Shown here: piece by piece, positions 6,088-8,386 of the stretch
Layout of the letters: each line of letters opens with the position of its first letter
How positions within the stretch are numbered: position 1 is the stretch's first letter
NCBI GenBank assembly: GCA_014379705.1
Contig: JACMLI010000370.1
Location: 1-8,386, forward strand
Origin: Gemmatimonadaceae bacterium
GTDB lineage: Bacteria > Gemmatimonadota > Gemmatimonadetes > Gemmatimonadales > Gemmatimonadaceae
Length of the DNA stretch: 8,386 nucleotides
Reading direction: 5' to 3'
Made by a program: the position numbers and the translations under genes
The notes under the pieces: model-generated
Seen by the model: only the letters and a program-made list of their open reading frames with translations
What the model was told of the DNA's origin: nothing
Database searches by the model: none

Positions 6088-6121
6088 GGACGGGATGGAC
6101 GGGTGGACGGGATGGACGGAT
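6088..6121 (+). repeat. short tandem repeat, GGACGGGAT-like units
   Basis: Four adjoining units read GGACGGGAT (6088-6096), GGACGGGT (6097-6104), GGACGGGAT (6105-6113) and GGACGGAT (6114-6121), equal to a 17-bp unit repeated twice with one change. The array starts four bases after the stop of the Big-1 gene and fills most of the 57-bp gap to the convergent phosphodiesterase gene. The regular G runs could allow a G-quadruplex on the plus strand. Copy number may vary by replication slippage. No coding role is seen. Confidence 0.85.
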
Positions 6122-6141
6122 GACCAGCGGCGGAACTGCGC

Positions 6142-6915
6142 CTAACGAGCAGGGAGGATCGTCGCGGGGTCGTCGCTGAGCACCGCGCGCACGCCTCGCT
6201 GCCAGCACGTGCGCGCGCCCTCGACGTCGTTGATCGTCCATGCCAGGACGGGAGCCCCCGCGGGCGCGACTGCGCGTGACAGTGCGCCCAGGGGCACGGG
6301 AATCCCCCGATGCACGGGCGGCAGGCTCAGCGCCTGGAACGGGAGCCGCGCATAGCGACGCCCGAGCAGCGCGGGCAGGTAGAGCTGAGCCACTTCGCGC
6401 GTCGATGCCGAGCGCGCGATCCCGCTACCATTGAACGCGAGCAGCGTCTTGTGGCGGAACGCCCCAACCATGCAGCGATCAAGGGCGTCCACCTCGAGCA
6501 GGATGCGCCGCACGGCCGATGCGGCCTCGATCACCTTCACCTCGATGATCATCGCGGTGGTCGGAAACGCCGCGAGCACGTCGATGAGGCGCGGTACGCG
6601 CACGCCCCGTTCGCGAAACGGATAGGTGGCACCCCGGTCCGGCGTGAACGTCGCGCCGGCGTCGTGCTCACGCATCCTGTCCCACGACATCTCGGCGACG
6701 GCTCCCGCGCGCCCCGTGGTGCGCAGGAGGTCGGCATCATGAATCACGACCACCTCGCCGTCCCTCGTCAGGCGCACGTCGAACTCCAGGCCATGGACAC
6801 CGAGGTCCACGGCGCCCTGGAACGACGGCAATGTGTTCTCCGGCGCCTTCACGGGCGTGCCCCGGTGGCCGAACACGGCGCGTTCGGGCAGGGCGGAGTA
6901 GAGTCGCGGGAGCAT
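6142..6915 (-). CDS. glycerophosphodiester phosphodiesterase (GDPD family)
   Basis: A 257-aa protein of the GDPD TIM-barrel family, which hydrolyses glycerophosphodiesters to glycerol 3-phosphate and an alcohol. Start taken at ATG 6915; the frame is open to a TTG at 6957, with a GTG at 6936 between them, and no ribosome binding site is decisive (a weak GGTGA precedes the GTG). The motifs run in order: HRG (17-19), PENT (25-28), EFD (44-46, metal-binding Glu and Asp), HD (59-60, catalytic His), EVK (125-127) and WTIND (226-230) near the end. The final strand ends LSDDP (246-250), where many members have TDxP. There is no signal peptide, so it is cytoplasmic like UgpQ rather than periplasmic like GlpQ. 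It lies downstream of the TonB receptor on the same strand but is separated by a strong hairpin. Substrate range cannot be told. Confidence 0.94.
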   Translation of the reverse strand: MLPRLYSALPERAVFGHRGTPVKAPENTLPSFQGAVDLGVHGLEFDVRLTRDGEVVVIHDADLLRTTGRAGAVAEMSWDRMREHDAGATFTPDRGATYPFRERGVRVPRLIDVLAAFPTTAMIIEVKVIEAASAVRRILLEVDALDRCMVGAFRHKTLLAFNGSGIARSASTREVAQLYLPALLGRRYARLPFQALSLPPVHRGIPVPLGALSRAVAPAGAPVLAWTINDVEGARTCWQRGVRAVLSDDPATILPAR

Positions 6916-7019
6916 GGGGACGCGGGGGCCGGTCACGGATTCACCAGGCTCAATCAAGCGGACGGGGGCCGGCCCCGGACAGGGCCGACCCCCGAACTAC
7001 TACCTCGTACCCGGGCGAA
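6916..7019 (-). other. intergenic gap between TonB receptor and phosphodiesterase genes
   Basis: A 104-bp gap between two same-strand genes, dominated by the 12-bp GC hairpin at 6964-6993. The part nearest the phosphodiesterase (6916-6957) is open in frame with that gene through a TTG and a GTG, so the true start may lie inside it. No promoter for the phosphodiesterase is recognisable. Confidence 0.4.
6964..6993 (-). terminator. strong GC hairpin between TonB receptor and phosphodiesterase genes
   Basis: The arms GGGGGCCGGCCC (6964-6975) and GGGCCGACCCCC (6982-6993) form a 12-bp stem around a six-base loop; read on the minus strand the only imperfection is one G-U pair. It begins 26 bases after the receptor's TAG. 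No T run follows on the minus strand, so it is not a classic Rho-independent terminator, but it could still end or attenuate transcription, or protect the 3' end of the receptor mRNA. Confidence 0.55.
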
Positions 7020-8386
7020 CTAGAACGTGTAATTCAGCCGTGTCAACGCGAGTCGGCCGATCGCCGGGGTGCCCACGAAGGTGGCCCTTTCGTTGTCGAG
7101 CAGGTTCTGGACGTTGATCGACCAGCGGACGTTCTGCGCCACCGGAAGCTTCCACGACATGCCGAAGTCGATGAACGCGTTCACCGGGACCGCCGGATAG
7201 CGCACCGGCGTGCCCACGTTGTACGAGTTGAACACCCCCGAGTTCACCGGGAACGCGTTCGCGTAGCGACCGCGAATTTCGGTGCTGAACGTGCCCATCG
7301 GCTTGGCGTACCGGAGCGTGGCGGATCCGCGGTGGTTCGGGACGTTCGCTGCCAGCGGGTTGGCCGCGGTGGCGCCCGGCGCGTCGTTGAAGACGTTGTC
7401 GCTGAGGTAGGAATACGTGCCCTCGACCGACCATTGATCGGTGAGCAGGAAGTCAGCGGCGAGGTCGAGCCCGCTCACGTTCACGTAGCCGGCCGCGTTC
7501 TGGTACGAGAACACGAGGTACGACTTGTCATAGAGCGGGCTGTTGAAGGCCGTCGCTCCAACCGGCAGCCCACCCATGATCGTGGCCAGTCCGTTGACGA
7601 ACGCCAAGGCCTGTGCCTGCGTCTGTCCCGCCTGCATCAGCGCGGGGACCAGGCGCGCGCCGAGGAACGCGCCGAGCTGCGGCCCGGCCATGAGCACGCC
7701 GTTGTTGAGGATTTGCGTCGTAGGGTCCGCGGGGCGCTTCTGGAACCAGAGATCGGCGGCGAGCCGCACCTTCTCCCTGAACAGGCCCTTGTATCCCAAT
7801 TCCCACGTGGTCGAGAAGTTGGCGCCCAGTGGGGCGTAGTCGGTCGGCGCCTTGGTGGTTGGCTGTCTCGTGTTGAAGTCCAACAAGACCGACGGGACTT
7901 CCGCGGCCGTGGGACGGAACGTCGCCATGAAGGGGATGAGCTGGGCCAACGCACCCTGGAACGCCGCTTTCTGCGCCGCGCTATTTCCGAAGTTCGACAG
8001 CGGGAGCCCCGCCACGATCGCCTCGATCGCGCTGGCGCCGCCAAAGGCTGCGCTCCGGGTCACCAAACCCGGGAAAGCGGACGCCGCCGACGCGGCGGGC
8101 AGCAAGCCTGGGGCGTACGGTGAACGCATGCAGAGGGTGCCACTGCAAGACCGGTCGAGCTGCCAGCCGACCTTCGGGGCGTTGCCCATGATCTGGACCG
8201 GCAGGCCCGGGGCAGGAGTCTGGCCCGAATACTGGTCGAGGAAGAAGGCGAACGAGGCCGGGGAGTTGAATGCGCGGTTGTACGTGACGCGCACGTTCTG
8301 GTTTGGCGTCGCCTTGAACACGAATGCTGCCCGCGGGGACGCCTGCGCGCCATCGATGCGCGAGTTCTTGTCCCCGCGAATCGCCG
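7020..8386 (-). CDS. TonB-dependent outer-membrane receptor, C-terminal barrel (cut by window edge)
   Basis: The minus-strand frame is open from the window edge to the TAG at 7022-7020, giving 454 residues of the C-terminal part; the plug domain and start lie outside. A GTG at 8321 is an internal codon, because coding with the receptor-type phrase SRIDG...ASPRAAF continues upstream to the edge. Features of the class include NVRVTYNRAFNSP (residues 30-42 of the visible part), TWELGYKG (192-199), repeated amphipathic strands, SINVQNLLDNER near the end, and a last strand ending LNYTF, with the terminal Phe expected by the BAM machinery. These receptors take up siderophores, cobalamin, glycans or peptides using TonB energy; the ligand is unknown. 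Two long Ala-rich loops (about 90-165 and 215-285) interrupt the barrel strands. A close Cys pair, C80 and C85, sits in the first large loop. Confidence 0.92.
   Translation of the reverse strand, partial: AIRGDKNSRIDGAQASPRAAFVFKATPNQNVRVTYNRAFNSPASFAFFLDQYSGQTPAPGLPVQIMGNAPKVGWQLDRSCSGTLCMRSPYAPGLLPAASAASAFPGLVTRSAAFGGASAIEAIVAGLPLSNFGNSAAQKAAFQGALAQLIPFMATFRPTAAEVPSVLLDFNTRQPTTKAPTDYAPLGANFSTTWELGYKGLFREKVRLAADLWFQKRPADPTTQILNNGVLMAGPQLGAFLGARLVPALMQAGQTQAQALAFVNGLATIMGGLPVGATAFNSPLYDKSYLVFSYQNAAGYVNVSGLDLAADFLLTDQWSVEGTYSYLSDNVFNDAPGATAANPLAANVPNHRGSATLRYAKPMGTFSTEIRGRYANAFPVNSGVFNSYNVGTPVRYPAVPVNAFIDFGMSWKLPVAQNVRWSINVQNLLDNERATFVGTPAIGRLALTRLNYTF

Noticed and set aside
6831..8123. A 430-codon plus-strand open frame running against the TonB receptor and the start of the phosphodiesterase.
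   Set aside because: Its translation is dominated by Arg, Gly and Val with no recognisable domain, and it lies antisense to a clearly coding receptor; long antisense frames are common by chance in GC-rich genes.

Overview
The window is very GC-rich, densely coded DNA from a Gram-negative-type bacterium: it has an outer-membrane TonB-dependent receptor, lipoprotein signal peptides and an exosortase/EpsI pair. The gene mix (DUF885 protein, Gfo/Idh/MocA oxidoreductase, Big-1 lipoprotein, TonB receptor, VanZ-like protein, few clear Shine-Dalgarno sites) would fit a Gemmatimonadota-like soil or freshwater bacterium. That placement is an inference from overall character, not a computed result. Eight protein genes are supported, two of them cut by the window edges. 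No rRNA, tRNA, CRISPR array, transposase or phage gene was seen.

Layout. 1-410 (-): N-terminal part of a DUF885 protein, joined by a 4-base ATGA overlap to the upstream gene, a Gfo/Idh/MocA oxidoreductase (407-1591, -). 1699-2286 (+): an unusual lipoprotein with an NlpE-C-like OB domain, divergent from the oxidoreductase and ending 12 bp from the end of the convergent next gene. 2299-3492 (-): a VanZ-like polytopic membrane protein, divergent from 3665-4537 (+), an exosortase with its Cys/Arg/His residues intact. The exosortase overlaps 4530-5207 (+), an EpsI-family protein that has the only strong ribosome binding site in the window. 5383-6084 (+): a secreted lipoprotein made of two Big-1 Ig-like repeats, preceded by a 175-bp gap with several potential hairpins. 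6142-6915 (-): a glycerophosphodiester phosphodiesterase, separated from the Big-1 gene by a short GGACGGGAT tandem repeat. 7020-8386 (-): the C-terminal barrel of a TonB-dependent receptor, with a strong GC-rich hairpin between it and the phosphodiesterase gene.

How the parts may work together. The central block is about the cell surface. The exosortase (a membrane transpeptidase-like protease that handles PEP-CTERM-type sorting tails) and EpsI form a translationally coupled pair, and the VanZ-like protein is a common neighbour of such genes. No glycosyltransferase, Wzx/Wzy gene or PEP-CTERM substrate lies inside the window, so the client proteins must be elsewhere. The flanking oxidoreductase/DUF885 pair and the phosphodiesterase look like ordinary metabolism. 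I found no convincing wholly new system. The best leads are the orphan exosortase-EpsI-VanZ module, the hairpin-rich leader before the Big-1 lipoprotein, the oxidoreductase that lacks the usual catalytic histidine, and the NlpE-C-like lipoprotein.
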